A DNA stretch of 64,000 nucleotides from contig CAXKWD010000006.1 of assembly GCA_964059195.1 (NCBI GenBank), positions 67,163,073-67,227,072 of the forward strand, written 5' to 3'. Below the pieces are notes generated by a model. That model was not told the DNA's origin, did no database searches, and worked only from the letters and a program-made list of their open reading frames with translations. Shown one piece after another: positions 50,013 to 61,040 of the stretch. Every line of letters starts with the position of its first letter. The stretch's first letter is position 1. The translations under genes were made by a program, and so were the position numbers. This stretch comes from Ectobius pallidus (Eukaryota; Arthropoda; Insecta; Blattodea; Ectobiidae).

Positions 50013-50850
50013 ACAATCACAGAGTAATAAGGTTCAAGATGAGGTAGTATTTTTTGGAACCATTCATGAAAAGCGTCACCAGTCATCTCTTCATGGTATT
50101 CTTTTGTTGATTGAGGCTGGAATACCCAAAGACCGTTATCTAGGAAACCCTTCTCACTACCGATGCGAACAAAAATTAGACGTTTCCATTTACGTGTTGG
50201 ATGTTTAAGATCTGTCGACAGTCCGTTAAGAAAAGCGTACTTCTCCAAAGTTACCGTTTTGACTTGCCAAATCTTTTCTTTTGTATAGCCAGCGTTCACC
50301 CACGTTTCGTCCAGATAGTAGGTAGATTTTTCTTCTTCCCGGTATTTTTTAATTTTTTTAAATATGTTCTCCGCCATAGAACAATATCTTTTCTATCCAG
50401 TAAATTGCTATTTCTTTGTCTGTTGTCAAATTTTATCCAGTATTTCGCTTCGGTTTGTAAAATGTTGATTTCTCATTGTTTGGGAGATCAAAGTCATCAT
50501 TAACACTAGCCAGATTTTTTTTACAGTTGATATTTCATTATTGAAATAAAATGTATGCACTTTTCTCCTGATAGCTCATTTAATCCAGTCTTCTGTGTAA
50601 TTCATTATTGTCTTTAATTTTGACCAGTGACTTTTGACACCTCTTCTAGATCTCTATTCATTAAGGACTTTGAAAACCTTCACTCCTACTTCTCGCACAA
50701 CTCGCTCAGTTACTTCAGGGTTTTCTTTTCATTATGTTTTGTAAACATTTACAACCTGCATTTTCTCGCCGCTGGACAAACCTTTTCCTCGAACATGTGT
50801 CTTTATTGGTGATGTAAGTCTGAAGGCCGCGGCTCGCAATTATCTTCCAT

Positions 50851-51917
50851 AATTCAGAATTACTGGAGACAATGCTTATCACTTTAATTTACAAGATATT
50901 ATTTGACGGGACAAAGATCTTCGCGGCCATGTCACTTTCATCAAGCAAGTTCCGGTAAAAACTCTTTAAGTACCATCTTCAGCCGAGGTGGTAGCGTTTT
51001 GGATGCACATTCAGGAGTCCCTGACCAGTTTGGCGAGTTTTTCATGGTTTCACCAGTCGCAAAATTATTGCCGAATTGGATATTTACTTGCAATGATTCA
51101 TCGCCGCTATTTTTTTCCTTACCATAGTCAATTAAATTATGTTGAAAGTAACAGAAGTCACGACTCGACAACAATAGAAAGCGGATGCTCATGAGTATTT
51201 ACAAGGCCTACTGCTGTACAGTTGAGTGCACGGAAACTTTCCGGTGCTTCTGGTTTCTTCTAGTGTTTTTCCTTATATAAAGTTGACATGGAATCTCATC
51301 ATTCGTGTTCCACACCAGCCCTGGGTGAACCAATTTCTGATTGGCCTATAAAGAACACGCAGGCCTAAGTGAGCGGTGAAAGGGGTTCGGAAGCGTGTTC
51401 ACAACGAAAGCTCAGACCAGCCCCTTGATTAGCTCGTGTTGGTTTGATGTCAAAGTCTGGCACTCAAACATTAACCTATGAACACAGGTCGGTTTCAGGT
51501 TCAGGAGCGAAGTATTGGGGGGAACAACACACACATTAAGTGGAGGGTTGATGGAAATTGCCTTCCAAAATAGTGTCTTCTATAGTCATTTGAAGTGAAC
51601 AAAGGACACGCGCAACAATCAGAATGTTATTTCCCTTACCGCACAAAGTTAAGGTTAATTTTTAAATCATTTATGTTCTCTCAACGAATCTGGTGGCTTT
51701 TAGCCATATCCGCCGTCGCGGAAAAAGGGAAGCAGCAAGGGTGGGAAGCGGGTATTGCGGAGCCGGTTTATAATTCCCTTACCAAAATAAACCACTGCGC
51801 ATCACATCGGAAATATTCCGTGCACTCGACTGTACAATATAAAATCTGACCAGTAATAATAACCTCGATGTTCATACGAGTATTAAACAAAGTTGAATTA
51901 AACATGTATAATTGTAT
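50851..51917. other. No gene recognised; probable 5' flank of the transposon
   Basis: Three overlapping frames on both strands at 50,903-51,194 show no known motif. A TATATAAAG string lies near 51,275. The GC-richer stretch 51,240-51,560 holds no frame I can assign. It may belong to the decayed DNA transposon upstream of its transposase, but I found no terminal repeats. Confidence 0.35.
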
Positions 51918-52505
51918 TCAAGTTGTATCATAGCGAACAGCGCTAACAGAAACGCTTGCGACGATCATCGTCTCTGCAGGCTTGGTGTACGAAGGCTTTA
52001 GCTGCTGAACTTTCACGCTCGTTGCATTCTCTTCTTCCACGCTAGAAGACAGTTCGACAATACGCCGGTTGCGGGTTGTATTCGCTTTGGCAGCGTTAGC
52101 GGCTTCTACCGCTTTCTTGGCCTTTTCCTTGGTCTTCTCTACATCCTGACGTGCTTTTGAATACTCAGATTTCAGAGCTTGTAGGCGTTTTTTTGCTGCG
52201 TCAACAAGTTTTTGCTTCTCGTTAACTTTTGATGTTGCAGCTTGCAACGCGACTACAGCATTTGTCAAAGTCTGGGTATATAAAGCTGCATACGCTTTTA
52301 CTGCATTTACACCTTTACCTACCAAGGTATCGGTCTGCAAAACTCCATGTGCGTGTTGTAAGACATCAGGAAGAGAAATGCTCTCGTCTTTGATGAAACA
52401 ATTAGCTTCTTGAATCTCCTGTACCAACTGATTTACAACTGCTTGTTTTCCCGCCAGAGCGGCATCTGCTGCTTCTGCTGCTTTTACAGCAAGATGTCTT
52501 TTGAC
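51918..52505 (-). CDS. DUF745-like secreted coiled-coil protein, exon 2
   Basis: Second and last exon: 195 codons plus a TGA stop at 51,918-51,920. It opens after a strong acceptor (polypyrimidine tract, then CTCTGCAG, with exon base 1 at 52,505) and continues exon 1 in phase 0 with VKRHLAVKAAEAADAALAGK. The sequence is Ala-, Lys- and Gln-rich with heptad-like spacing, predicting long coiled-coil helices (DAAKKRLQALKSEYSKAR, EKTKEKAKKAVEAANAAKA). Homology to the insect DUF745 family is judged from the AAEAADAALAGKQAVVNQL and VxEKQKLVDAAKKRL blocks, which match the pattern of these Drosophila proteins. The acidic, Ser/Val-rich tail after NRRI is less typical. The single Cys (in EANCFIKDE) makes disulphide cross-linking to a matrix possible but unproven. 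The biochemical role of the family is not known to me. Confidence 0.85.
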   Translation of the reverse strand, partial: VKRHLAVKAAEAADAALAGKQAVVNQLVQEIQEANCFIKDESISLPDVLQHAHGVLQTDTLVGKGVNAVKAYAALYTQTLTNAVVALQAATSKVNEKQKLVDAAKKRLQALKSEYSKARQDVEKTKEKAKKAVEAANAAKANTTRNRRIVELSSSVEEENATSVKVQQLKPSYTKPAETMIVASVSVSAVRYDTT

Positions 52506-52659
52506 CTGCAGAGAAAAAAGAATTAGATTATGTTTTCTTCATATTAGAGACTGTTCCAGTGATGTCAATTTGTCAAAAATACATTTATAGCTAGCATAGC
52601 TGGCTGTAGCACAATTACAAAAAAGTTTACTGGTATGCCTTGAGAATTAAAAGGAAAAT

Positions 52660-52740
52660 TTGCCTGAGATAGGAATCGAACCAAAACTTTTAATCATTGA
52701 TCCATATCCAGGAATTATCCGAGCTCTTGAATGTATTTCT
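52660..52740 (-). mobile_element. tRNA-like SINE fragment in intron
   Basis: The minus strand shows box-B-like TTTTGGTTCGATTCCTATC followed by TCAGGCAAATTT. No clear box A remains. Confidence 0.4.
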
Positions 52741-53489
52741 CTATAATTCACTCTATTTTTTATATAGTAAAATTATAATAAAGTCTACTCATTGAAATAG
52801 ATGTCCGATGTTTGTTTACACCTATAGCCTACTATAATTTTACTTAGTAGTAAGTTATAGGGAAAGCATAGTGACAGTGAAAAATATATAAATCGAGATA
52901 AGAATGTAAAACATATTTCACGAAGCCTAGAAGCCGAAAAAAGTTTTAAGATGTCTATCTGTAGGCCTATATCTACTGTGGGTAAGCGGTCCAATCTATT
53001 AAATTGTAGTTTTCGATATGGACTTCGTTGGACTGTGACTTCGTTCCTAGAATTTTATTTCAGTTACTAAAATATTTTGAAAATTTTTCATGAAAACTTT
53101 TCCAAACTTCTTATTTAAAAAATGGCTTTACTGATTTTTACAAAAATTCAAATTATACGAGCACTTTTTATATTGAGTACTAGGTATTTGTTTTTTTTTC
53201 TATTTAAAAAACTAGTTAGAGGGTAGTTTATACATGTTCATTTCATATTTTTCTTGGCTATCTCAACTATGGTAGAAGATAACATGACAAATTTTCACAG
53301 TAAAATTGAGATAATTAAAATCTACATTTCTTTATAAAAAGTTAACTTTTTATTATTTATTTCAGCTATATTTATACTTCTTTTAGCTACGAGGTCATAT
53401 GGAACTATTGATTGTCAATTATTTCCTATTGTTAGGGTATTTTATGGAGTAAATTTCAAGTGATACTAATTTAAATGGCCATGATACAG

Positions 53490-53625
53490 GATGAACCGTT
53501 TAGGATGATTCATGCATGTAAAATTCGACATTTTCTTTTACGACTGGGGAGACCATGAATAAAACCCATGTCAAATTGACCGGCCATAGGATTTGAACCT
53601 AGGACCTCCCGAATGCAAGTCCAAG
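53490..53625 (-). mobile_element. tRNA-like SINE fragment in intron
   Basis: The minus strand carries TTGCATTCGGGAGGTCCTAG and then box-B-like GGTTCAAATCCTATGG. The anticodon-arm-like region and the box B look tRNA-like, but the 5' half is missing. It is related to the fragment at 39.1 kb. Confidence 0.5.
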
Positions 53626-54335
53626 AAAAGTTAACTTATCGATAAAGAAATAAAAGAAAAATGACTTTGAGTGCACATTGTGCATTCCAAAATATCAGTG
53701 AAACTTGAAAATATGACTAACGCTTCCTATTATAGTAAAAAAAACTACTATTAATGAACGTTGTGGAATGTAAAGCCATCCATGACGTAGTCCACACAAT
53801 AAATCCAAAGTAAAGGAGGTGGACGATACAATAGGAAAGTCCGAGTTTAACCCCGTTATCATCAAACGAAGACAGGTAATCTGCCAATTTACAGCTTGTG
53901 AAAAATTTAGTCTGTGTATAGGCTACCATTCGCCCTGTTCCGTAAGTCAACAATGTGAAGTTATCTTCTAAAGTGTTTGTTTGTTTTCTGCTGTTTAAAA
54001 AATTAAGACTGAGGTACAAAATGGACCCCGAATGGTAAGATAATGTTCGCTTAAAATAACAATGTGAAGACTAAAATGTAATTGTCTAATTCAAAGGTAT
54101 TTTATTTCCTTTTAACAATCATTTTATAGTTTTATTTCTGTATGACCGTCTGATAAACGATGCGAGGTTAAGTACTACAAATATGCAGAAAATAATATAA
54201 GTTACCTATAACGGTTTTATTTACAAAATAGGCCTATGGATTTTATGATTAAAATATTTTTCACATTTATATATGTGTTTACATGCTACAATTCAGCCGG
54301 AGCTTGGTGATAGTTTTTAATCATGTAATGCATAC

Positions 54336-54339
<4 letters not shown>

Positions 54340-54402
<63 letters not shown>
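54340..54402. repeat. (AAT)n microsatellite
   Basis: About 20 uninterrupted ATA/AAT triplets, near the tail side of a minus-strand LINE fragment. Confidence 0.95.
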
Positions 54403-54461
54403 CAACAATATATAAACTAAACTAATTAAAACACCAAGTACATATTCCATATTTTCCCTAA

Positions 54462-54990
54462 ATTTATTTATTTATTTAACCTGGCGGAGTTAAGGCCATA
54501 AGGCCTTCTCTACCACTCAGCCAGGGCAAAAACATGAAATACATAATGATAATAATAATAATGATTAATAATAAATTAAAAAAGAACTGATATACATGAA
54601 TACAAGAAACGAACAAAGACAAAATTAGAACATACGTACTTGAATAATATGAATATGTAATACAAATGACTAAAAATAAAGAAATAAAAAAAATGATGAA
54701 AGTCTTAGTTATTACAAAATATAATGAAAATTAAAATATATTACTAATGTGACAAAATGGCCATCGAAGACTGCTTCAGGTAAATGATTCCATTCGTTTA
54801 TACACCTATTAACAAAAGAATATTTCCCTACGACTGTTCTTAGTTTCCTACTCTTTAATCGTATGCATGATAATTCTTCCCGTAATAATGTCGGTTCCTC
54901 CAATCGTAACCCATTATCTCGCATTGCAGTAAGTCTGTGTACTATTTGAAACGTGCAAATAGTCTAGCTTTTTCCTCTTAATTATAGTAG
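54462..54990 (-). mobile_element. LINE 3' end with reverse-transcriptase C-terminus
   Basis: On the minus strand the frame at 54,712-54,924 contains LKSRKLRTVVGKYSF and KYSFVNRCINEWNHLPEAV, the typical end of LINE open frames ('KYSFVNRTIxxWNxLPxEV'). A short 3' UTR ends in CTTAACTCCGCCAGGTTAAA and an AAAT-repeat tail at 54,462-54,478. The frame upstream of 54,924 has stops, so the copy is 5'-truncated and decayed. Confidence 0.75.
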
Positions 54991-55319
54991 CTCCCATCCA
55001 GTTTCTTAACCCTTTTCGTCCCCATCCGTAATAAAAGTAACCTACACCCCGATATTCTTCATAAGACGTAACTTCTCAGTTTATAGTTCCATAAAAATAA
55101 AAAGAAGTAACTTCAAGAACAAATCAATCCAATACCTTCAAAGCTCTCTTCGGTACAATATATTGCGAAATATTCTCATTACTTTGTCTATCCTAAGCAT
55201 AGATCTTGCAACTGTTTCACTTTACGTTCTGTGTCGATCGAAGGCAATCTCCTAGAATGATCCTTTCAAATTGGTGATCATGATGACGTTTGACTTCATA
55301 AATAATATATAAATACTGT

Positions 55320-55412
55320 ACTTCCTCTCTCTCTCTCTCTCTCTTTCTCTCACATACACTCTCTTTGTCTCTCTCTCTTTCTTTTCTACTCTCTTTCTCC
55401 TCTTACACTAAC
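55320..55412. repeat. (CT)n-rich tract
   Basis: Pyrimidine-only runs dominated by CTCTCT, with short CACATACA and TTTGT interruptions. Confidence 0.9.
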
Positions 55413-56009
55413 TTTTAACTGGAAATTAACTACTTTTTTACTATTAGCTATATACCTGGATTTGCTTGGATTATATCCTTGAACCTTGGGAATAAAAATC
55501 TAGTGTTCTAACTACTAGACTACAATAGAATTATAAATCTTTCACACTGGCCACTAGACTGCAAGTTAGTTACATGAAACACACCTAAACGTTCTAAAAC
55601 TAATAAAGCAATGCCATTATATAGTTTTTTATTTGTTTTGTTTGACTGTTTTGTTTTTTTGTTTTTTGTTTGTTTACGGTTTACCTACGAAATCAAGCCT
55701 TCCGTATAACCTTCTATACAGAAATCTGGTTTTTGGTCAAAGGTATTGGATGTAGTGTAATAACTCATCTTGAATTTAAAAATCGCCTTTTAATCTTGTA
55801 CAAGTTATTGCTGAAGTTCTTGTCCAAGGATTTTGATAGTGGAATTCCGTCCTAAGGTGCCTCTGTTCTGCAAATCGGCAACACAGTGCTAAGCATTTAG
55901 ACTTTGGGGGGGGGGGAGGTTATTGAAGACATTCAGCGACCTTAAAGCCTGTTTTCTAGCGATCAATGGTTTAAAACTTAGTACAGCTAAAGAAAGAAAA
56001 TAATATTAC

Positions 56010-56261
56010 TTGTACCGCTGCCAGTTTTCCAGCGTCAGCATGAGCATCAGAAGCTGCCTTCGGCACTTGGGCCCCTTTCTCCGCGATCTCATTTTCTTTG
56101 TCAGCGTGCCCTGGTCTATACTGTTCTTGTGCGCCTCCCATTTTCCAGTCACCACTCCCTATATATACGCCGTGTTGAAGACGGTACCGCATTGGAATCG
56201 GTGCTGCTTTAATTATCACTAGTGCATAAATAAAAATGTAGAAGTATATCAACTTCGCCAT
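56010..56261 (-). CDS. DUF745-like secreted coiled-coil protein, exon 1
   Basis: 84 codons from ATG at 56,261. A GTG two codons earlier is not a plausible start, and the context GTGAAAATGG is good. MAKLIYFYIFIYALVIIKAA is a clear signal peptide, with cleavage likely after the Ala-Ala before Pro21. A basic, Gly-containing region follows, and then an Ala-rich helical stretch (PKAASDAHADAGKLAAVQ) that runs on into exon 2. Joined to exon 2 (51,918-52,505) the protein is 279 residues, a usual size for secreted DUF745 proteins. It would be exported and may build an extracellular fibrous or matrix layer; that role is inferred from the signal peptide and coiled coil only. The splice donor is CAA|GTAATA. 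Confidence 0.85.
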
Positions 56262-56304
56262 TTTCACGTTTATTCACGTATCGTATCTAAGCAATAGCAT
56301 ATCC

Positions 56305-56311
56305 AATTATA
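56305..56311 (-). promoter_or_regulatory. Candidate TATA box of the DUF745-like gene
   Basis: TATAATT on the minus strand, about 45-50 bp upstream of the ATG. It would place the transcription start just before the ATG, with a very short 5' leader. It is the best such site in the first 100 bp, but the sequence is AT-rich and it may be chance. Confidence 0.3.
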
Positions 56312-56896
56312 CAACAATGTTTAACCCCACCGACAAAGAAAGTTAGATATTGATGCCATCTGTATCATCGAGGGGGGATGAACCAACTTCCTATTTTGGG
56401 GTTGGACCAACTGCATCTCGATTAGCTTGTTATGAAGTATCAAATCTATTCTTTGTAACAAAATTGCTCCTGTGTAAGTGCAACAATATTTCTGCAATAA
56501 ATTAATGTGAAGCAAGTTACGGATATTAATGACCTCAAATATGTACCGCTCATAGAATAGCAACAGATCTATTAGAATGGCAAGAATCTACTCCTATACA
56601 ATTCAACGGCCCTAAATAGCGTGCTCACTTTCTCACTTCGTGAGACATCGGGTATACTCGGCGATTTTCGTCTCTCGCAGTCTAAACTTTCAGGAAGAGT
56701 ACAAAATTAGGAAAACCGTTTCTTTATTATATAAGGCCTAAGTGAAATGAACACAATGAACAAATATTCTGATTTTATTTTTACTTACAATTTTCATAGC
56801 TCTGAACCACAAACATTTTTAATAAACTGCCAGTGTAAATTTCTTAAAAATCCTGGAGTCAATTAATATTGAGGCGACGAAGCCGCGGGCTCCAGC

Positions 56897-57540
56897 TATA
56901 ATAATAATAATAATAATAATAATAATGTTTTATTTTGCCTGGCAGAGTTAAGGCCATAGGGCCTTATCTTCCACTCAACCAGGATAAAGATAAAATACAT
57001 TAAAAGGAATTTACAAAAAACAAATACAATAGATATCATACATAATACAAAATGTTAAAAATAAAATAATAATACAATATTGGAGTACCTATATTAAAAC
57101 ATAAAACAAAAATGCGTCCAATAATATGCCGAGAAAACAAATTGAATTAAAGAATTATATTATAATTGGATGTGTGTATAATTATAATATTATACTATAA
57201 TATACACAAAAATTGAAACTTAAAACTAAGAAATTAACAAATAAAAGCAATATAGGCTAAGTGCCATGAAAATTGTGTACAATATAAATTTACCTAGGCT
57301 AGATAACGAGACATTCATTCTAGTTATCAGCGAGATACTTGATTGACTTTGACCTAAAAATCTCTAGGCTCCGACTACCCCTGATGTCCGGCGGAAGGGA
57401 GTTCCAGATACGGGTGATGGCTATTGTGAATGAGGCAGAGTACAGAGATGTTTGATGGCGTGGAATTGACAGTAGACTGTTATTCTGAGATCGTGTGTCG
57501 CGGTTATGTTGATATTGATATATTGATAGTTTAACCCTGG
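56897..57540 (-). mobile_element. LINE 3' end with (TTA)n tail and reverse-transcriptase C-terminus
   Basis: An (ATA)n microsatellite at about 56,897-56,926 is the tail. Next to it lies TTTTATTTTGCCTGGCAGAG and a GTTAAGGCCATAGGGCCTT block shared with the LINE end at 54.46 kb. About 400 bp further in, the minus strand encodes RIWNSLPPDIRGSRSLEIF followed by RSKSIKYLADN and a stop, the usual C-terminus of CR1/Jockey-like reverse transcriptases. Truncated at the 5' side. Confidence 0.78.
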
Positions 57541-59017
57541 AAGTATCGCGGACAATAAAAATCCAAGCAATTATTACACATTATTCACATTATTCACAAT
57601 TATTCACATTATTTGATAAATTATACAATTTATGAAAATTACACTGAATTTATGAAATCAAATTCACATCAAATTCATCTGTCAACAACCAGTTGAGAAA
57701 CAATACGTATTATCAGTGTTCACAGGTAGCTTTGGAACTGCATAGAACTTACGGTATAATTCTTTGTCTTTATTTGAGACGTACAAACATTCTTCGTCTT
57801 TATTTGAGACGTACAAACATCCCTGTAAATAGCCTACGCTACATCAGGGATGAGAGTACCAATGCATGTAAATTTATGCATGACAATAAATAAATATTAT
57901 TACGATATAATTAATTTCTGAAATCTACGTACTGGTAGGAACGAATTGTATTCTAAAGGAAAAAAGCGATAGTATATGATGAGATATTTTAAATAAAAAT
58001 TGATGAAGCAAGCGCTGACTTTTGTAAATGTATTGTCAGTGCCTTCAGGATTCTAGACCTGTAAGTTTCGTATTTAAGCATCATTTTAACCGTGGCAAAG
58101 CCACGGGCTATTTTCTAGCACTTATACAAATATTTCTGCATATATCTAGGTATATAATAAAATATGATTATGTTGCCTTCACGTTGTGAAAACTATTTCA
58201 GTGGAAATTATATACCCTGGTGTTTCTACAAATACCTTTAACTTCGCATTTATCAAATATAACCCATATCTGGAGTTGCCAGATTCCAAAAATAACAACA
58301 CTGTATGCTCCTTCTCAGCTTCAGAGGCAGAAAGAATAACGAAGGCGGTTTTCCCACTCCACTCTTTTCTTAACGGTTCATGATCCATATATCTGAACCT
58401 TGCCTTCGCTCTGTACGAAGACAGTTATTGTCAAGTGTGGATATTTTAATTTCCTCGGCGTACGTCTTCATGTCAGTCCATACTTGTATTATTAAAATGG
58501 AAAGACTTCACGAAGGAGACAGTTAGAGGCGCCATCATTGATGAGTCGTTATAATTTTAGAATACTGACGTTCACAGTGACAATGACACAGATGTTATGA
58601 AATTATTTGTGTTGTAATGTACACAAGTCTGCTACAATCTGACATAGCGAACAAATTATTATTTGTTTTACAATTTACGGTATTTTAATTTTATAGTAAG
58701 TAAGTTCTTTACCACACGACTGACAGTTATCAAACTATCCTTCTAGTTTAATATTTTTTAAAACTCAAATATAACCCATGAAAGTTAATTGTTCAGTTTG
58801 AATACTGCGCTTGCCCGACAGGTCGCGTAAGTTTATGAAAATAACGCAACTAAATAGTTTTATTTAATAATTCTTATAAATAATTTAATTGTTAATTTAG
58901 TAATTAAATTAATCTTTTGAAACATTCCGTTTACTTGAAAATAATGTTACTGAAGTTACTGCGCTACTATAAGCTATTCTGTGGGAGTGAAAGTTCACTG
59001 AGATGCAGCCATAAGTA
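57541..59017. other. No gene recognised
   Basis: Mostly AT-rich. Short repeats of ATTATTCACA occur at 57,571-57,620. A ~30-bp direct duplication (TTTATTTGAGACGTACAAACA) occurs at about 57,762-57,820. Antisense-paired frames at 58,179-58,388 have no recognised motif. Confidence 0.45.
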
Positions 59018-59158
59018 CAGGATGCGGCATTTATCGTTTCCCATTTTCAAACCCGTATAACATATTTCTTTAACAAAGAAATAAGCTACATTGAACATTT
59101 TAAAATGTCTTATAGTGACATTAGGCCAGTCAGTAGAGAATCGAAACAGGGGTGTATG

Positions 59159-59672
59159 TTGCAAAAGGTGGGGTAGAAGATTTTATTTTTTAACTTGTAT
59201 ATATGGATAGAAAGATGTAGAAAACAAAAATGCTAACATGGGCGACCTCGGGAAAACTTTTGGCGGCAAAATAACCTCGAAATTTTAGGACTATTTTTTG
59301 TTTTATGCCTATAACTCCTAAACGGTGCATCCTACCAAAAACGTTATGATATAACTAATTAAAGAACATTAAATTCTGCGTTGAATGGGTATCATAACGT
59401 AATAATTCGGTCAGGTAGTGTGGTCAAAAACCACGGTCAAAGAACGACGATATTTTCCAACTTTGCCAAAAACTGAGATATAGATCTATATATGAGTCTG
59501 CAGCTTGGAAATGAGTACTCTGAGAGAAAAACTCATGAAGTAAAAGTTGTAGAGCATCAAATTCTGCGTCCACGGAGTATCAAAATTGTCAGTTTCGGTG
59601 AAGTACACCTCTCGAAATTGGCGATCTCCCGGTGTATGGTAATTGGCATAAGAATCCCATGAAGGTACCTGT
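59159..59672. repeat. Left inner inverted arm
   Basis: Starts TTGCAAAAGGTGGGGTAGAAG. Landmarks are GGGCGACCTCGGGAAAAC, TCCTAAACGGTGCATCCTA, AAACTGAGATATAG and GGCGATCTCCCGGTGT, all present in reverse order on the opposite strand at 61,372-61,885. Confidence 0.88.
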
Positions 59673-59909
59673 GAGGTGCAACTCTAGCCAACCAAACCGA
59701 AAGTATCTTTCTATCACATTACAAATAATAATAGTAGTAATAATAATAATATTATTATTTAACAATAATTTAAGTATAATTATATTTGGTGTATGTCTAG
59801 TGTATAGTGTCTACGCAGCATTCACCCCGCTTCCCTCCAATGCTGCAGAAGAGTGACACTATTTTGCAGTAGTGGGTGGAGGCTATCTGCTTCCTCTTTT
59901 TTAAAAAAT

Positions 59910-61040
59910 ACACTATGGTCCACGAAAGTTGCCATTGTTTTCGACAGGTAGGCCTACCCTGCTCAGAGTGGCACCAAACGATCTGAGTTATTGCGGCGGA
60001 TGAAGATTCGCTATTCCCCCGAAGTAATCTGATGTAAATACAATTAACCAAGTCGCTCAGAAAAAGTTTTTGGTCAATGAGTTTAATAAAATTCTTCTCA
60101 TTGAAGTCCTGTAAAGTCACTTCGAAGATTGTGACATTAAAGTCAATCACGCTGACTTGCTCATTTCCAAGGCTAAGGAGCATGAAAATACCCCAATAAT
60201 TGGAGAGGACATAGACCTTCTTGTGCTTATGATAGGGCTTGGCCAGCCATGCATCAACTTGGTCTTTCTGAAGCTGCTGATGTGCAATATTTGAGAACAT
60301 CTTTCAATTTCGACCAATCCATATCCAGCCACATCCTTTTCATCCACGCGTTCAGTGGATGTGATACGATATCTGCTATTTTTGGTCAAGGAAAGATCAA
60401 GCTGAGCAGCGTGGTCCCCTATTCGAAAGAACTTCAGGACATCTCCCGATGCTTCGTCGACCCATTCACCAGCCATGATTAGACTGATGAGGCTGGTGAT
60501 CTCTTTTACACCGGAGATCCCACCAAAATAGCTCTGGACGAATTTCGCCAATCCACGTTCACACGAGCAGTGGCCAAGGGAAAAGTGGACCTCGCAAGAC
60601 TACCACCTAATTATGATGCTACACGGCACCATTCATATCGGTGTTTCCATTAAATACAGACATGATTGGGTAAAACAAGAAGCCTTGAAGAAAGAGGATG
60701 TGTGCGTAGTAATGCGGGCCTAGTGCCACTAAAATCCACCAGATACGTGACTCCCTTGTCTCTACTCAAGACAGTGTCATGCCCTTGCAAGATAGCGTGT
60801 AGTAGAGCCTGCTCTTGCCGTAAGGCTGGTATGAAGTGCTCTTCCATATGCAAGCACTACTGTGATCAACAATGTGACAACACTTTATCCACCGGTAGTT
60901 GACGATGATGACAACAAAATCACTTCAACCAGCTATTGGAGCCCGAGGAACAACCAAAGGAGAATGATGAGAGCTTCCTACCACTTCCACAGATGCTAAT
61001 AGAGGAACTGGGCTCCTTGGTTTATTTATATTATACACAT
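59910..61040 (+). pseudogene. Captured gene relic: 'HAFSGCDT / GEDxDLLVL / Cys-rich tail' family
   Basis: Broken plus-strand frames match, in order, an uncharacterised invertebrate protein family I know by motif. AQKKFLVNEFNKILLIEVL precedes a TAA. Then come CDIKVNHADLLISKAKEH and IIGEDIDLLVLMIGL (about 60,120-60,240). After a frame change comes HILFIHAFSGCDTISAIF followed by GQGK (about 60,330-60,400). ALDEFRQSTFTRAVAKGKVD lies near 60,535. Another frame then has CPCKIACSRACSCRKAG followed by MKCSSICKHYC (about 60,780-60,860), and finally an acidic tail LLEPEEQPKENDESFLPLP (about 60,935-61,000). The acidic GEDxDLLVL block suggests a PIN/FEN1-like nuclease fold, which is inference. Stops and frame changes make it non-functional. 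It lies wholly between the inverted arms. Confidence 0.75.

Larger units (their letters stand above)
49540..50850 (-). pseudogene. Decayed DDE transposase (Tc1/mariner-IS630-like, DDE_3 type)
   Basis: Near-full-length transposase broken by frameshifts and stops. In order on the minus strand: a possible ATG at 50,850; LSSGEKMQVVNVYK (near 50,770) from the N-terminal helix-turn-helix part; AIRRKVHTFYFNNEIST (near 50,560); LLDRKDIVLWRRTYLKK (near 50,400). A slip in an A/T run near 50,350 then leads into YYLDETWVNAGY (first catalytic Asp), GSEKGFLDNGLWVF and VMDN (second catalytic Asp, near 50,005). In another frame SPYHCELNPIELIRAQVKG (near 49,730) carries the third acidic residue. A palindromic insertion of about 12 codons splits the MDNASYH motif. 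The 147-codon frame 49,934-50,377 is the longest intact piece. It cannot encode an active enzyme. Opposite-strand frames are shadows. Confidence 0.85.
52506..56009 (-). other. Intron of the DUF745-like gene (3.5 kb)
   Basis: The donor is CAA|GTAATATT at 56,009 and the acceptor TTTTTCTCTGCAG ends at 52,506, both canonical GT-AG in phase 0. The intron holds two tRNA-like SINE pieces, an (AAT)n tract, a LINE 3' end and a CT-rich tract. Frames inside it (52,785-52,994; 53,717-54,019; 55,670-55,855) are not supported as genes. Confidence 0.75.

Noticed and set aside
50941..51194. Overlapping frames on both strands as a possible gene
   Set aside because: No motif, start context or splice support. 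More likely flank of the decayed transposon.
53573..53625. A minus-strand tRNA gene
   Set aside because: Only the 3' half looks tRNA-like, and the 5' half is missing. Its partner at 39.1 kb shows it is a dispersed SINE piece.
59797..60551. Long minus-strand frames of 167 and 134 codons inside the composite element
   Set aside because: The opposite strand carries the recognised family motifs, so these are shadows.
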